From Phoronis australis (lineage: Eukaryota > Phoronida > Phoronidae): a DNA stretch of 64,000 nt. The stretch is from NCBI GenBank assembly GCA_002633005.1, contig NMRA01000551.1, positions 1 to 64,000 on the forward strand, given 5' to 3'. The notes below the pieces were generated by a model. The model had not been told where the DNA came from. It was given only the letters and a program-made list of their open reading frames with translations, and did not search any database. The stretch's first letter is position 1; each line of letters opens with the position of its first letter. Shown here in pieces: positions 1 through 12,211 of this stretch. The position numbers and the translations under genes were made by a program.

Positions 1-1401
1 CACAATTCTTTACACCACCTGCCACATTGTTCTGCTAGTTGAAATCGATCTAAAAGCCCTTTTGTACTTAATTTCGGTCTGAGCAGAGTGTCGACATGAA
101 CTGGAAAGTTAATCGAACCGTTTTATCGGTTTTGGATGTCTAAGTAAACTGTAGCTGATGATGTTGTCATCAAAGTAATCGCAACGTAGTGCAGATGCAA
201 CACTTGTACACCAGGATTTTTTAATGTGATAATTTGGGAACATTGACATGTGCTATTGGACACAAAAACCTATTTCTTATTCGATTAGTGACTACCCGAG
301 CAAAATATGAGCAGCTTTTAGCGACGACATTACCCTGTAATTGTCGATGATAGCAGTGGCCCCTGACAATAACTTCTTCGATGTAACCGAAGTTGATCAT
401 TCATACTACCGTACACCACAGCATCGATGCTCCCCTTGTCTACTGCGAAGTCAACTGACACAGTTAACTTCGATTCAGGACCGAAATTAACCCTCCATAC
501 TGACTGCAACTCCCCAAAACATCGCCGTGTCGACGTTAGAATGAAAGGGCCTTACCAGTTTTAACTACATGTTAAAACACTAACATGGTGTAACTAGTTC
601 GGGTCAGCGTGAATCAGCACTACTAGTAGTAGTATAAGAACAAAAACTGAACAGCTGATCGAATTGAGGCTCTTCAAAATGATTCGGGTCCGATGTATGC
701 TGACTGAGATCAGTCACCCATCAGTGAGTGCTCTAACCGTATATACGAGTCGTTGAACATTTCACAAACAGTACACTTACTGACTTATACTTGTCCATCG
801 AAAGCCTGGTATTGTTCATTTGCTATAATGTAAAACCTTCACGAGTTTGAACATTCAGTCTTGTCCTCATTGTTTCTCACCTATCGAACGAGTCGCTTAC
901 AGGTACAGGGTTTGTTGGTAATGCCGCTTTTTGTACTGGCTAACACGTCTTTTTCTGAATCCCGTAGAGCAGGACGACTGCGTTTCGCCTTCGGACGTAC
1001 ACTTCATAGACCTACTTCTCCCCGCCATTTGTATAAATTCTGTTGACCTCTAGATCTGTGGCTGCGCATGCGTTGTTGTAATGTTAATGTATTTAGCACC
1101 ACGGATACTAAATTCTTTGTAAACATTTCATTCGTTTGTAGTATTTACAACGATTTTTTTCAAACGTTTTGTACAAGTTGAAAGTTAATAACTTTTTGAA
1201 CTCCATGTCACATCAAAAAACCGTCTTTAACGGCGTTAAGAGGTTTTTTCTTCTATAACTCGGACCATAGGCCTTTAAGAAAGTCTTCCTTTACCGACCC
1301 ACTATATTGGACAGCAACAGTTTAGTGCAAATCAAATATACTTAAAAAAGCTATGCCGCAATATTTATAGTCATTGTATTGATGAACCATTGAAATGTTT
1401 C
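1..1401. other. non-coding, no gene seen
   Basis: I see no recognisable exon, domain or RNA gene here. The only open frame over 60 codons has no domain or splice context. Confidence 0.5.
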
Positions 1402-1549
1402 CAGGTGCGGATCCACGATTTTGAGTTAGGGGTGCCAGGGCACGGTATTAGCCAGGATTTTGCCCGTCAGACATTCGCACCCCCAAACAGTCAAATGGAA
1501 TCTGGGAGAATTTTAGGGGGGCATGGCCCCCCTCTAAATCTGCCACTAG
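1402..1549. repeat. short inverted-end element
   Basis: The left end starts CAGGTGCGGAT and the right end, read in reverse complement, starts CTAGTGGCAGATTTAGAGG. G-runs and C-runs lie just inside the ends. This resembles the ends of the larger element at 17076-18058, so it is probably a short non-autonomous relative. No target duplication is clear. Confidence 0.4.
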
Positions 1550-1585
1550 TTTCAATATAAGAGCATAGTATATCACTGGGTTTAT

Positions 1586-1890
1586 CTATACAAATGGGAC
1601 AGCTAAATACCACACACAAAAGCTTTTCACAATTTCCACTACTGGTACTATAAACACTCTGGCATTGCTATCTGAACCACTATCAAAAATTTGATCTAAA
1701 ACATTGGTAGTAACTGTTAAATATGTGACGGAAAGAAATTCCAGTGCTGTCCATTGACAAAGCACCAAGTCTGAATTTATCTGTGCCATGGCATCCTCCT
1801 TGGACACATCTGGAGCACCAGCAGTCGGCATTAGAGGGGCATCAATTTCTAAGCGAATTTCAAGATCTCCAGCTTCACTTTTGTTCTGTA
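1586..1890 (-). CDS. unassigned exon-like reading frame
   Basis: On the minus strand a frame runs about 101 codons from 1890 to a stop at 1586. It starts after a plausible acceptor (pyrimidine-rich CACCTTCCACTTAG), in phase 1. The first half looks coding (NKSEAGDLEIRLEIDAPLMP followed by a Lys/Glu/Asp-rich stretch); the second half is hydrophobic. I do not recognise the family. No partner exons are seen, so it may be a lone last exon, a retro-fragment or chance. The inverted-end element at 1402-1549 lies just downstream. Confidence 0.25.
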
Positions 1891-3540
1891 CTAAGTGGAA
1901 GGTGTTCTCCTTTTATTTACATACTCTGAAAAGCACAACAGCGGCAATTCAAAAGTAAAAAAAAAACATTTTGAATCCAGTGTTGTCCATGATTAAAGTA
2001 AAACACGATGATATCTAATTGCAAGTTTTCGCCTTCTTTTATAACCTTCAAGCAAATACCAAAGCTAGATTTTAATCCTGTTTTTTTTTGAAACAGACTA
2101 CTTTAATAATCAAAACCTTGGAATTGAGTTACCATCCTGTTTTACTTTATTCATAGTCTGCATTCTTTTCAAAATACATGCATCTTTTGCGATCAGCTTT
2201 ATTTGTTGTGGCTTTTAGTTTTACTGATCCATTTATAACTATGTCTTTCACGGAAAAACAACAGATTTTAAACACTTGAGAACTACGGTGATTGTGAAAA
2301 AAGATTGTTATTGTTCAGGCACTGTGAAAGCGTCATGAATAATTAGACATCAAAATTCTCAAGGTAACTTACCTTTTTATAAGACCAGCTTCAACCTTCA
2401 TGATGTGTTTGTCGTCAAAGCAGCCGTCCTCAAAATGATCGGAGCATATTTCGGCTCCGACAGATGGCTGACTCGACAGTCATTTTCAAAAGACGAGCAG
2501 AGCACTCGAAAACCTGCCATTACGCAGCCAGATGCTTGTCTTTTTAGAATTTAAATGCGCTCATGCCTTCCACCTGGGTGGTGTTAAAATAGTTAGCACA
2601 CACACACACCGATGCACCATGGCTAAAACACGCCAAGGTTGAACGGTCTTTGTTCTTTGTGTACTGTGATATAATAGCAGTGAACTGCATTGTGGGATAT
2701 GATCTGGTTTGTGTTCCCAACACCATGTCACGGTGTCAAAGGTCAACTTTTCGCGCATTTTCTTATTTTCACTTTTTTTAATTAACTAAAGATACAATAA
2801 TACGATGATTTGAATAAAATACATCCAAATAGCCATACATTGAAGATATTATTGCAATTTAACATACTTGGACCTTGCAAATTACACTTTAAAGACATGA
2901 CCACATTGGCGAGAATTCATGGAATGCACTGACCAGTTTGAAGTTTTGGAGTAAACTAGGTATGACAGAAAACAAGTCAAATCAGCAGAACATGAGGCTT
3001 TATACAAGATTACGCAGCTCAGTATGGTACTTTGAGAACTTGTGAACCAGGTATTCTATTTACATCAGAGGCACGTATAACCATCTATTTTTCGTGAAAG
3101 TGATAATTACTCTAAAGGGCAGTGCAATTGGCAAATCCCGAAACCAAAATACAAAAATATCAAATGGCAATAGCATTTTTATTATTAATTAATTAATTCT
3201 TAAGTAATGTAAAAACTAAATAGCTAATAATGTTCCAGAACAACTCAAGTAGGATTTGGATACACTGGGCAATGAGAATATTTGGGAATACGGAATAGGA
3301 ATTTTTCAACAAATTTGTTGATAGTTTGTCTCAAATTTTTATCCATTTCAAATTTGCCCTGTTAAATGTTTTGTACTTAGTTTTGAAAGAAACACAGGAA
3401 AATGACTAATAATACTACTGCGTCAGAGAGTTTTGTGGAGAGGGTGTCATTTGCACTTGTGACATGAACAAATGATGAATTTCTTTTTATAATAGAATGA
3501 AAATTATGTTTGAAAGAATGCAAGCTATGCAGTAAAACAA
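1891..3540. other. non-coding, no gene seen
   Basis: Only short frames without domains are present. Nothing here can be named. Confidence 0.45.
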
Positions 3541-3621
3541 TCCCGCGCTGTGAACACTCGATAGCAATCCCGCACTGTGAACACTCTTTAGCAATGCCGA
3601 ACTGCGACCACTCTACAGGAA
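3541..3621. repeat. 27-bp tandem repeat, three diverged copies
   Basis: Three consecutive 27-base units (3541, 3568, 3595) share the pattern CCCGC-CTGTGAACACTC followed by TAGCAA. The third copy is the most diverged. Confidence 0.7.
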
Positions 3622-5001
3622 TGCCGCTGACATTACCTTGAATGGTTGTGATGAATACGCATATCCGCAGTCATGGTACCGTTGGATTTCCAAAATTATG
3701 CTACATGAATAGGTGATTATGTCGCAATTTTGATTATATACACGAAAAGTATTTGTTTTATTCAATTGATTTATATTTTGATGAAGCAGTTGGCAGATTT
3801 GTTCGCCAAGGCAACCATTTATGGAATTTCAAAAACTGCTTACTGGTTTTGACATACGAGTCATAAGGGTTTGGTTTTTATTGTTATTTTTAGCAAAGTA
3901 TTTGCATTAGATGTATGGAGGTTTTTTATGTTGCTGAAAAGGCTTGTTTACGTCTTTTGCCATAGCAACCATTTTTGGATTTTCAAGTGTCGCGTTGGTT
4001 ATGACACTTCTTTGATAAAACTAACAGCGTTTGCTTTATGCACATCAAATGTATCAAAATTTGTCGGTGTGTAGTGTGTTCAGTTTAACATAATGCTTCC
4101 CAACTCCTTGGTTATAAGTGCTTTGATTACTCCTGACATTAGGTCAGCATCAAACCTAAAATAGACAAAATGTTCATCAAAGCTTGACAACTCTGTTAAA
4201 ATATGTCACGTTTATTTTGAAAACGTCTTCATTTAGTACTCCCAAGGAAGGTCCGCCGTTACCGTAACGTTGAAATAGGTTCATCTAAATAGCTGAAAAA
4301 TATTTTAAAGCATCAATCACAGAGTTTATCAAGGTGACATGAACTGTTTGTTAGGCGCTTCACATGAGTCAATAGTTATAGTCAACGCAATATTGACTGC
4401 AAGATGAATTGGAAGAATAAAATAAAGAGGGACAATCACTGACAACAAAACATCAAATAGCAATTACGCAACAGTTTTATGTATCAGGCTGTTTGCCTTT
4501 GACAATCCAAGAACCGATGTCTTGATTTTCAGAATGAAATTAAGCTTGACAAGGAACGATCTGGACACCACCATCTGTAAAACATAAACTAGAACTTACT
4601 TTAAACACGTGACGGTACAGTGCTCTACCGTCATCTTCAGCTGGTCCACTACTTATCTTAATGGTTTCGTCAAAGAAACATAATAATCATATTACAACAT
4701 ATGGATATTAGAATTTATTAGTGCTTTAAACCTCAGTGGACTGGGCACCAATTGCATTCAATAATTGTTTTGCTTCAGCAACAACATAAAATACTTGCAG
4801 TTATTCAGAACAAGCCTGCGCTGATCGCCAAAGTGATAAAAAATCTGTTTTGAAAGTGTTAACTGTCTGATGAAGGAGCTAATATAAATTATTAATGATC
4901 AATTCATTCTGCATGTGAGCTCCTATAAGGTTTTCTTGTTATGGTATGTTATGCGTTTGTGGCATTATGAGACCAAAGATCATTTGTTCAAAATGAATGA
5001 T
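3622..5001. other. non-coding, no gene seen
   Basis: No supported gene. The frame at 3871-4074 has no recognisable domain or splice context. Confidence 0.45.
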
Positions 5002-5592
5002 TTACCTTCTAAGAAAAACGAACAGGTTCGAACTATTTTGTGTCACCACTTTTGACACTAAAAACAACCATAGAAACATACTGGTTGCACTATACACGAG
5101 GGTGCATTTAAATGCTTTGCATCGCCCTCGTTTACTAAATTTTGATAAAAAGACACGTGGTCCAATTGCTGGCAGATTGCACGTTAACGAAAGACGTCGC
5201 TGTAGTCGGCTGTGTTGGCAAGTGTCGGCCAAAGACGCCTTTTTACAGTCTCTGTGTTGGCTTACGTACATGTAAATATAGTAAATATGGCAGATTGGCA
5301 ATAAATCACATTCAGCAGGATTTGTACTTTCAGGAACATATAATTTTACAAAGTCAAATTCAATAGTTTTGTAGATATTTGACAAAATGCCCAGACTTGT
5401 CAATAGGTTCTGCAACTGCATATGAGGCATGCCGAGACGCGTACTAACGGATTGCCGATCCGTAATAAGATTCACTTTTGCTTTTCTTGCACTAATGGGC
5501 CTTCGATCGTATAAATGTCTTTTGCTTTTGTTTTCAAAAAAAATGCGAGTGTACTTCACCGGCTTCCCAGTCACGTGACCTTCAAGTACCAT
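5002..5592 (-). CDS. unassigned 196-codon open frame
   Basis: An ATG at 5592 opens 196 codons. The first 75 residues are basic (a Lys/Arg-rich stretch with HLYDRRPISARKAK) and look the most protein-like. The rest has the Tyr/Cys-rich, AT-driven composition typical of chance reading frames, so a real exon may end inside it. A CACGTGAC sequence lies within codons 6-8. No family is recognised. The left edge of the transposon at 5705 is 110 bp away, so this may be flanking repeat sequence. Confidence 0.22.
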   Translation of the reverse strand: MVLEGHVTGKPVKYTRIFFENKSKRHLYDRRPISARKAKVNLITDRQSVSTRLGMPHMQLQNLLTSLGILSNIYKTIEFDFVKLYVPESTNPAECDLLPICHIYYIYMYVSQHRDCKKASLADTCQHSRLQRRLSLTCNLPAIGPRVFLSKFSKRGRCKAFKCTLVYSATSMFLWLFLVSKVVTQNSSNLFVFLRR

Positions 5593-7423
5593 CTTACACC
5601 CAAGCTCACTTTGCCCGACAAGTACATTTAATTTTTAACATGAACTAGTAATGTAGTAGTAGTAGCAGTACACTTTATTCACGTTAAGATAAAAACACAA
5701 ATAGTAGTCGGTGGGCCAGATCTCATAGCGTTCACCCTTGTGAGTACTTTGGGGGGGCAACCTAGTTTTTTCTATGTGGCTAGATAATATACCCATAAAT
5801 CAAATTCCAAAAAGTTCCCACGTCTACACTTGCACATTTTTTTAAAAAAAGGTGTTTTTGTTGCACAAAATATGATGCATATTCCTGCCACTTGATGGCG
5901 CTTTTCTAGTGAATTGACCAATCAGAGAGCCAGATTGTATTGTTGTGCTTAGTTACTTCAATATGGCTGCTCCCATGGAATGTGATGTCTGTATAATTCA
6001 AGGTTTATCAAACAGCACAAAATTGTGATGTCAGAGCCTAAAGAAGCTTAGGAAAGCTTCCTGACGAAAGCTGATTGACTGTGGAACTCTGTAGATCAGT
6101 AGATCAAAAAGAAGAAGAGGTGTCACAAACGTTTGTGCAGAAAACAGCTGCATGCCCTGGTAGCCTACACAGTATACTGCTGAGTGCTATAGACTAGAAT
6201 ACCAAGTGTCAGACCAGAAAATTGAAAGGACATAGAACGGCATAGCAACGTTTCAAGGCACCAACAGTAGTACTAAAGCTGAAGTTGCTGAAAGTGATAC
6301 AGATGTTATCCAAGATTTCCCAAGAAAATCAATCACTTCCAAAATCTGAAACACCCAATTAACCTGAACAAGATAGGAACATTCTGAAACATGAGTGCAT
6401 CATTTGTTAGCAGGAAAAGTACATTATGGGCCACATTTCAAGAAAGAGAAAGAAGTATAGCTTTCAAAAACAGGTACGTGTTTTTTAAAAATACATTTTG
6501 GTGTTTTCCACGTGTGATTCAGTATTATCACCAGTTGTTTTTTAACTTGTTCAGCCCCTTGACTGCCTAGGCCTTAGACAATACTGCTGACCCAGTAGAG
6601 ACGATGATCATACTATAGGTACTTCATATGCCGGATACTTTTCGGCAAATTATGTTCCTATAAGTTTAGAAGTACCGCGTAGAGAGATGCCTCTGAGGAG
6701 GTCGTTAATGTTTTCATTTGTTCCCAGTTTAAACAAATACTCCTGCAATCCTGTTTTTCGAACACTCCATTCAGTTGCCACATCGACACTGCTTGCGCTA
6801 AGGGATAATCCTATGGCGTTATACTGTGGGTGTGATTTTAAAGCACTTTAAGTCTAAAACTTTTGAGAAGGTTAAATGGAGTAGATAGTTGCAAACAACA
6901 TGCCCAAGTGGCCGTCATCCCCTGCCGTAGTCTCAATTTTTTGTAAACATTAATTACTTAGGTAGCAGCTGCAATGATAATTAAATTAAAGTGCCTAAGT
7001 GGCCATCGTCGCCGTCGAAATTTGAGGACGATGGAAGCCACTGTCCATTTCGTCAAACGTCGATTACCTTAAGTGTAAATCGATTGACTATGGTTTGAGC
7101 ATCTGATTTAAAAAAATTAAATTTCAATCACTGCACAGGTATATCAGCTGATTTATTTTCAGCTGCATCTACTGATCTAATTATTAGACGATCAACATTA
7201 TTAGGCTACAGGTCAAACGGCATGTAAATTTGTTAGGCTGGTGGTGGATCAGCTCCTGATACGTCCGTCTGAAAAAGTTGCATGCCAACTCACTCATAGT
7301 TGAATGTTAAATTAGTGTTAACAGTTCGGGTTTTTTTCAGTTGGACTTGTATCGCAAGCAACAGCTCAGTCCAGAGCCCTGAATATGCAAATGAAATTCA
7401 AAGATAAAGACCTTGTGTCTTAG

Positions 7424-7666
7424 AAGCCAAGTACCACAGATCATCATGCTGTAAAAAAGAGAAAGACAAAGATTGTGGAGAGTGACGAATCCCCAGTTTT
7501 CAGAGATGTTTTTCTACAGTTTTGTTTGGAGTTCATTGAATCAAAGCTTCTAGCACATGGAGATGTCATTTGCCTTTCAAAACTAAAGCAAGACTTTGAA
7601 GCTGTTCTTCAGAAAGCTGGTGTGCATGAAGTTATTTGGACAGGCAATCTTAAGAAATATTGTTGA
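7424..7666 (+). CDS. transposon-internal coding fragment
   Basis: An open frame follows a good acceptor (CCTTGTGTCTTAG) and runs to a stop at 7664-7666. It begins with a basic segment containing KKRKTK, a possible nuclear localisation signal. A helical-looking stretch rich in Phe, Leu and Lys follows (LSKLKQDFEAVLQKAGVHEV). It lies inside the element at 5705-8870, so it is probably part of that element's protein. No domain is assigned. Short stops before and after show that the full protein is interrupted or spliced. Confidence 0.4.
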   Translation, partial: KPSTTDHHAVKKRKTKIVESDESPVFRDVFLQFCLEFIESKLLAHGDVICLSKLKQDFEAVLQKAGVHEVIWTGNLKKYC

Positions 7667-7863
7667 AGCTACTCACTGTTGTAGTTTGTGCCTGACTAAG
7701 AGATACGAAAGTGAATTGAGGCTAGTGTTCAATAATTCACTTGCTGACTCTAATTAACACAGCCCATTATAACATATTTTGAATCAAACGTTTGCCCAAA
7801 TAGTGCCCGCCTCCAAACAAGGACTTAGTGTTTGACCCTTCATTGCCTGCGGGCTAATCACCA

Positions 7864-8133
7864 GTGTGCAGTGCTGTACCCTCTCTAATCGACCATAGTT
7901 GGCTCCTTGGCGGTGGAGCTTTGCAGTTAATATGTATGGCAATGACCGCATCTCCATTGACAGTACTAAACGATGAACGCTGCAAGTGCAAAAAGAACAT
8001 GTGTGCTGGGAAACTGAGTTTGTGCTGCAATGCTGGGTCAAACTGTACAGAAATGTGCAGCTGTGACAACTGTAGTAACATCAGCAACACTGACTGCATA
8101 ACATTGGATAGTTCTTTGACAAGTCAACCCTAA
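7864..8133 (+). CDS. cysteine-rich CXC-like C-terminal fragment of transposon protein
   Basis: The last third of this 89-codon frame has the pattern CKC-KK-x2-C-x6-CC-x5-C-x3-C-x-C-x2-C-x-N (CKCKKNMCAGKLSLCC, then CTEMCSCDNCSN). That closely follows the Cys spacing of CXC (tesmin/TSO1-like) zinc-binding domains, which occur in chromatin proteins and in some transposon-encoded proteins. The frame ends at 8133 inside the right half of the element. It is probably the C-terminus of the same broken or spliced protein as 7424-7666. The upstream frame is not clearly open, so the true exon start is unknown. Confidence 0.45.
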   Translation: MCSAVPSLIDHSWLLGGGALQLICMAMTASPLTVLNDERCKCKKNMCAGKLSLCCNAGSNCTEMCSCDNCSNISNTDCITLDSSLTSQP

Positions 8134-8873
8134 ATAGACCTCCAACCCCGTTATTTCCTTTTTTGTATTAAAAAGTTAATTTTATTTGTTGATTAAGTCA
8201 TAGAAAGTACATACTTTGATCATTGTCATGTATTTGTCTCATACTGCTTGATAAACGCTGTCAGAATAATCTATTATTTTCATACAGTCTTTGTGCACAT
8301 TCACAGAGATCATTCAACTATATTGTTTTTGTACTATAACGTATTTCTGGTGTATTATGCAAACAAGCTGTATTTTACACCATTAGTCAATGTTTTAGTC
8401 ATTGAGGCACAAATTTTGCCCAGTCTCAAGTGTTTTGTGTTATTTTTGTTGCCTGACAATGCCAGAATAACTTCCTAGTAACATTCAGACTTAGTTTGCA
8501 TTTTTGCCACTAGGTGTCTCTTTACGTTTTTTAAATTTCACTGTTTACAATTAATTTACAATAGTAAAACGTGTAATGTGAGTGTAATATTGTTCAATAC
8601 AATGGCACTGATGGGACCATATTACTTGTTTTACAAAAAAGTCACCAAAACTGTTGTTTTTACAAATATAAGTTTACTAAGCTCTTTGGTGATTATTATG
8701 TAACTTCAAACTCAAATTTCTCAAAAATGTGCAACTTTATATGTGGGAACTTTTTAGATTTTGAAAACACTCTAATAAATGAATTAAAAAACACCAAAAT
8801 AAAATTGCCCCCCTAAAGTACTCACAAAAACCATTTTCTAGAGGCCCTACAAAATCTGGCCCACCGACTATAG

Positions 8874-9756
8874 TACATATTAAAGCTTAGAGAGACCTGA
8901 AGGAGCTGCAGGGTTCACTGACCATGTTGCAGATAATGAGAATTACAAAATTAGGTGATACTACAATTTAAAACTATATGTAAAAAGTCTAGCTTATTGA
9001 AAATAGTTACACACAAAGCACTTAGGAATACTGCACTCAAGTTCATAACTTTCAAAACAAACGTTCATCAAATAATTTATAGTAGATGATAATGAATGGT
9101 TATTAATGGTATGAGGTAAGCCATTGCGAACTGAAACATCTACAAATGATTTAGTACAACGAGGAGTGTGTAGAATATGTCGTTGCCTAGTGTAATGTTC
9201 ATGAATAGACTCACGGATTAATAACTACTGAAATAATGAAGTATGATCGTCCAACACAGGACTCGGTTATTAGTTACGAATATCAGATGGCCGGATTTTC
9301 AAACCGAATTTTTCCATTTAGGAAAGACAGTTTTGTTTAATTACGGTATGCCGCCGACTGTCCGTGGTCATTCAAAATTTGTGAGATTCAGCAAAGGATT
9401 TCATCCAGTACATTTGTCAATTATAAACTTTTCAAAAACGGTTTTATGTTTTCACTTAAAATCAATCAAAATTATAGTGAATCTCAAGCTATTTCCAGAA
9501 GACGGGTGTGGAACTCAATCTCAAACGGTTTTCTATCAAAGCTCGGCATTTCAGGCCTCGAAATGATGTGGAAATTATAGCGAGAGATAAAAACAACACA
9601 ACCATTGAAGTCAACAAGAACCAAGCGACTCTATTCGGGGAAGACAAATACAAGAACAGAACTGAGGTCAAATGTTAATCCACAAATAAACAACTTGTCT
9701 GGCACGGCAGTCCAGCGTACCATTCCATTCCCAAATACTTATTCTTGAGAGGTTAC
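8874..9756. other. non-coding, no gene seen
   Basis: The 107-codon plus-strand frame at 9243-9566 has no recognised motif and no splice support. I see nothing else. Confidence 0.4.
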
Positions 9757-10155
9757 TCCTCCTATGTGCTTGTCGTCCCGTTTTTTTTACGTACAGTCAC
9801 GTGATTAGCAATTTTTTCACGCTGGCTTTGATTGCCATTACACACTGTCCACGTCGACCCTTTTCATGGCGCCAAACAACGAGCCAGCTGATGAGGTCGG
9901 TCCCTCTCGAATTTAGTTGGGTTTGACTGACAGCCTAAGTTGGGAATTGGCAACTTGTATTAAAATCACAAACATGACATATGCTGTTGGTTATTGCTCT
10001 AGGTAAAGCTAATAACTTCAAGAAGTCAATCCTACTCAAATGCGTTCTGACGTCAAGCCAACTGACCCTTTATCGTGCCGTATTCCACTACTCGATTGTT
10101 ATGACGCGACACAAAATTAAAATCAAAACATTGCATAGTAGCCATTGCGTACAAT
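9757..10155 (+). repeat. 0.4-kb duplicated segment, copy 1
   Basis: This segment is nearly identical to 10713-11100, with a few substitutions and a small insertion near 10010-10030. Shared blocks include TGGTTATTGCTCT and GCCAACTGACCCTTTATCG. The copies lie on the same strand about 0.96 kb apart across an N gap. Confidence 0.85.
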
Positions 10156-10399
10156 AGCGGATTTGCAGCGCAGACGAACTACGCATTGCGCATGTGCGAG
10201 TTACTTCCTTCGCGAAGGCTCATGGGATAGCTTGTGGTCAGGCATGTCTTGAGCAGGCTGGATAGTGTGTGCATTTGGAGTGATTTGCAAACTAAAAACC
10301 ATGTTTCATTTTTTGCTTTATAATACCAAGCAAGTCCTCTCTCTCGTTTGTAAACACAGCGTAGCTATGATCAGTGACCGTGTGACCGAGAGCACGACT

Positions 10400-10635
10400 N
10401 NNNNNNNNNNNNNNNNNNNNNNNNNNNNNNNNNNNNNNNNNNNNNNNNNNNNNNNNNNNNNNNNNNNNNNNNNNNNNNNNNNNNNNNNNNNNNNNNNNNN
10501 NNNNNNNNNNNNNNNNNNNNNNNNNNNNNNNNNNNNNNNNNNNNNNNNNNNNNNNNNNNNNNNNNNNNNNNNNNNNNNNNNNNNNNNNNNNNNNNNNNNN
10601 NNNNNNNNNNNNNNNNNNNNNNNNNNNNNNNNNNN
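10400..10635. other. assembly gap (236 N)
   Basis: A run of N between the two copies of the 0.4-kb duplication. The open frames reported across it are artefacts. Confidence 0.99.
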
Positions 10636-10712
10636 GGTTCAGTTTGCGCAAATGTTTACAGCCGGACAAAATGTTGGGCCCCCCCCCTTGTGATATCCTA
10701 GATCCGCCACTG
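10636..10712 (-). mobile_element. end of a GGCGGATTTAGG-family element
   Basis: Read in reverse complement this matches the left end of the element at 17076: CAGTGGCGGATCTAGGATAT, CACAAGGGG, GGGCCCAAC, and then the TGCGCAAA stretch. The rest of the element is lost in the N gap. Its terminus sits directly against copy 2 of the 0.4-kb duplication. Confidence 0.7.
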
Positions 10713-11100
10713 CCTCCTGTGTGCTCGTCGTCCCGTTTTTTACGTACAGTCACGTGATTAGCAATTTTTTCACGCAGGCTTTGATTGCCACGACACACCG
10801 TCCACGTCGACCCTTTTCATGGCGCCTAACAACGAGCCAGCTGATGAGGTCGTCCCTCTCGATTTCAGTTGGGTTTGACTGACAGCCTAAGTTGGGAATT
10901 GGCAACTTGTATTAAAATCACAAACATGACATATGCTGTTGGTTATTGCTCTGGGTAAAGCTAATAAGTCAATCCTACTCAAATGCGTTTTGACGTCAAG
11001 CCAACTGACCCTTTATCGTGCCGTATTCCACTACTCGATTGTTACGACGCGACACAAAATTAAAATCAAAACATTGCAAAGTAGCCATTGCGTGCAATTA
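10713..11100 (+). repeat. 0.4-kb duplicated segment, copy 2
   Basis: Second copy of 9757-10155. It could be a true dispersed repeat, a local duplication, or two haplotypes of one locus joined across the gap. Confidence 0.85.
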
Positions 11101-11520
11101 GATGTCCCAATGTAAAATTCATATTCTCGAAGTGACACTCAATAAGTCCTTAGGGATACCTATTACCTAATCGGAAAATCCTTTGTCAAACTGTTTACAA
11201 ATTACATAATATAAACTAGTTAATACGCGTATTTTCTAAAAGTAGAAACTCTGTAGAAAATGACTTGATTCCAACATGACCCTGTTTTTTTAATAGAAAA
11301 TGTGCATTCGTTAAAAAAGTGGCTGAGTTTTTACATAAACGTATGTCCGGTTAAAATCATCAAAGCGTTGTAATTTTATAGTTTTGTAAGTTATCGTTTC
11401 GTTTTATAAAGTCCTAAAAGGTCTTATTTTTGATAAACCCTCACGCAAAAGTGGTAGACTTTAAAATAGCATTTTACCATAATAAAACATAGCATATGTA
11501 TATTGCAAGCATTTTAAGTA

Positions 11521-11640
11521 TGGTCTGCACGCCACATCACATGACCTACATGTAAGTCCGAAAAGATATCTGCCCCGACCGTGACTTGAACCCGGTGACC
11601 TTTAGCTTACCGTGCATCTCATACGTAAGTTCCGGACATA
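11521..11640 (-). repeat. tRNA-derived SINE-like segment
   Basis: It begins TGGTCTGCACGCCAC, the same start as the segment near 45443. The minus strand contains a pol III B-box-like GGGTTCAAGTC. No full tRNA cloverleaf is visible, so I call it SINE-like rather than a tRNA gene. Confidence 0.4.
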
Positions 11641-12211
11641 ATTACGAGCGACCCTATCCCCAGAACGGCCCACGATAGTTTCCGATACGAACCGCGTGAG
11701 GCAAAAAAATCCTCCAGGTAACAAGAATAGTCGCTTCAACAATTGAAAGTACATGACGAGGATTTCAAACATGTAGAAAACAAAAATAAACCTTAAGAGT
11801 GCATGGGAACCGTCCTTCGGACTACCGAAGCTGACCAATGAATTAAAATATTGAATACACTCTTTCAGCTGGTTTCCTCATCTAGACGACTGTTGCACAT
11901 GAGAACCGTAGCGTAGCCTATTAAATGCTCTGCGGAGGGTAAATACGCGTAACGCTTGCAGCTAATTCTAATTCCATTACTGTCTTAATTTGACTTGTAG
12001 ATTAAACCTTTGGCATTTAATGTAAACCCACCGTGTTGTGCCACTGCTCCCCTTGGACTATCTAATCAGGAATCTGCATTGATCGACCAGCGCTAATTTC
12101 GCTAAAGAGGCCAATATCAAAACAATATGCAACGAACGACTAGTGTTCATACGCAACTAAGATCGATGTAATTACACATGGCTCGTGCCTGTTGAGCGTT
12201 GATTTTTTAAA

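Larger units (their letters stand above)
5705..8870. mobile_element. DNA transposon with long inverted ends
   Basis: The left end starts TAGTCGGTGGGCCAGAT. The right end, in reverse complement, starts with the same 17 bases. Similarity continues inward for about 140 bp, with shared blocks TTTGTGAGTACTTT-like, GGGGGGCAA and AAAAAGTTCCCAC. The element is about 3.17 kb. A TAG trinucleotide flanks both sides (5702-5704 and 8871-8873) and could be a 3-bp target duplication, but it is too short to be sure. Inside are two open-frame fragments (7424-7666 and 7864-8133), the second with a CXC-like cysteine pattern. No DDE catalytic core is visible, so the superfamily is undecided. Confidence 0.72.

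Noticed and set aside
10265-10798. Open frames on both strands crossing the N run
   Set aside because: They are open only because N codons are read as unknown residues.
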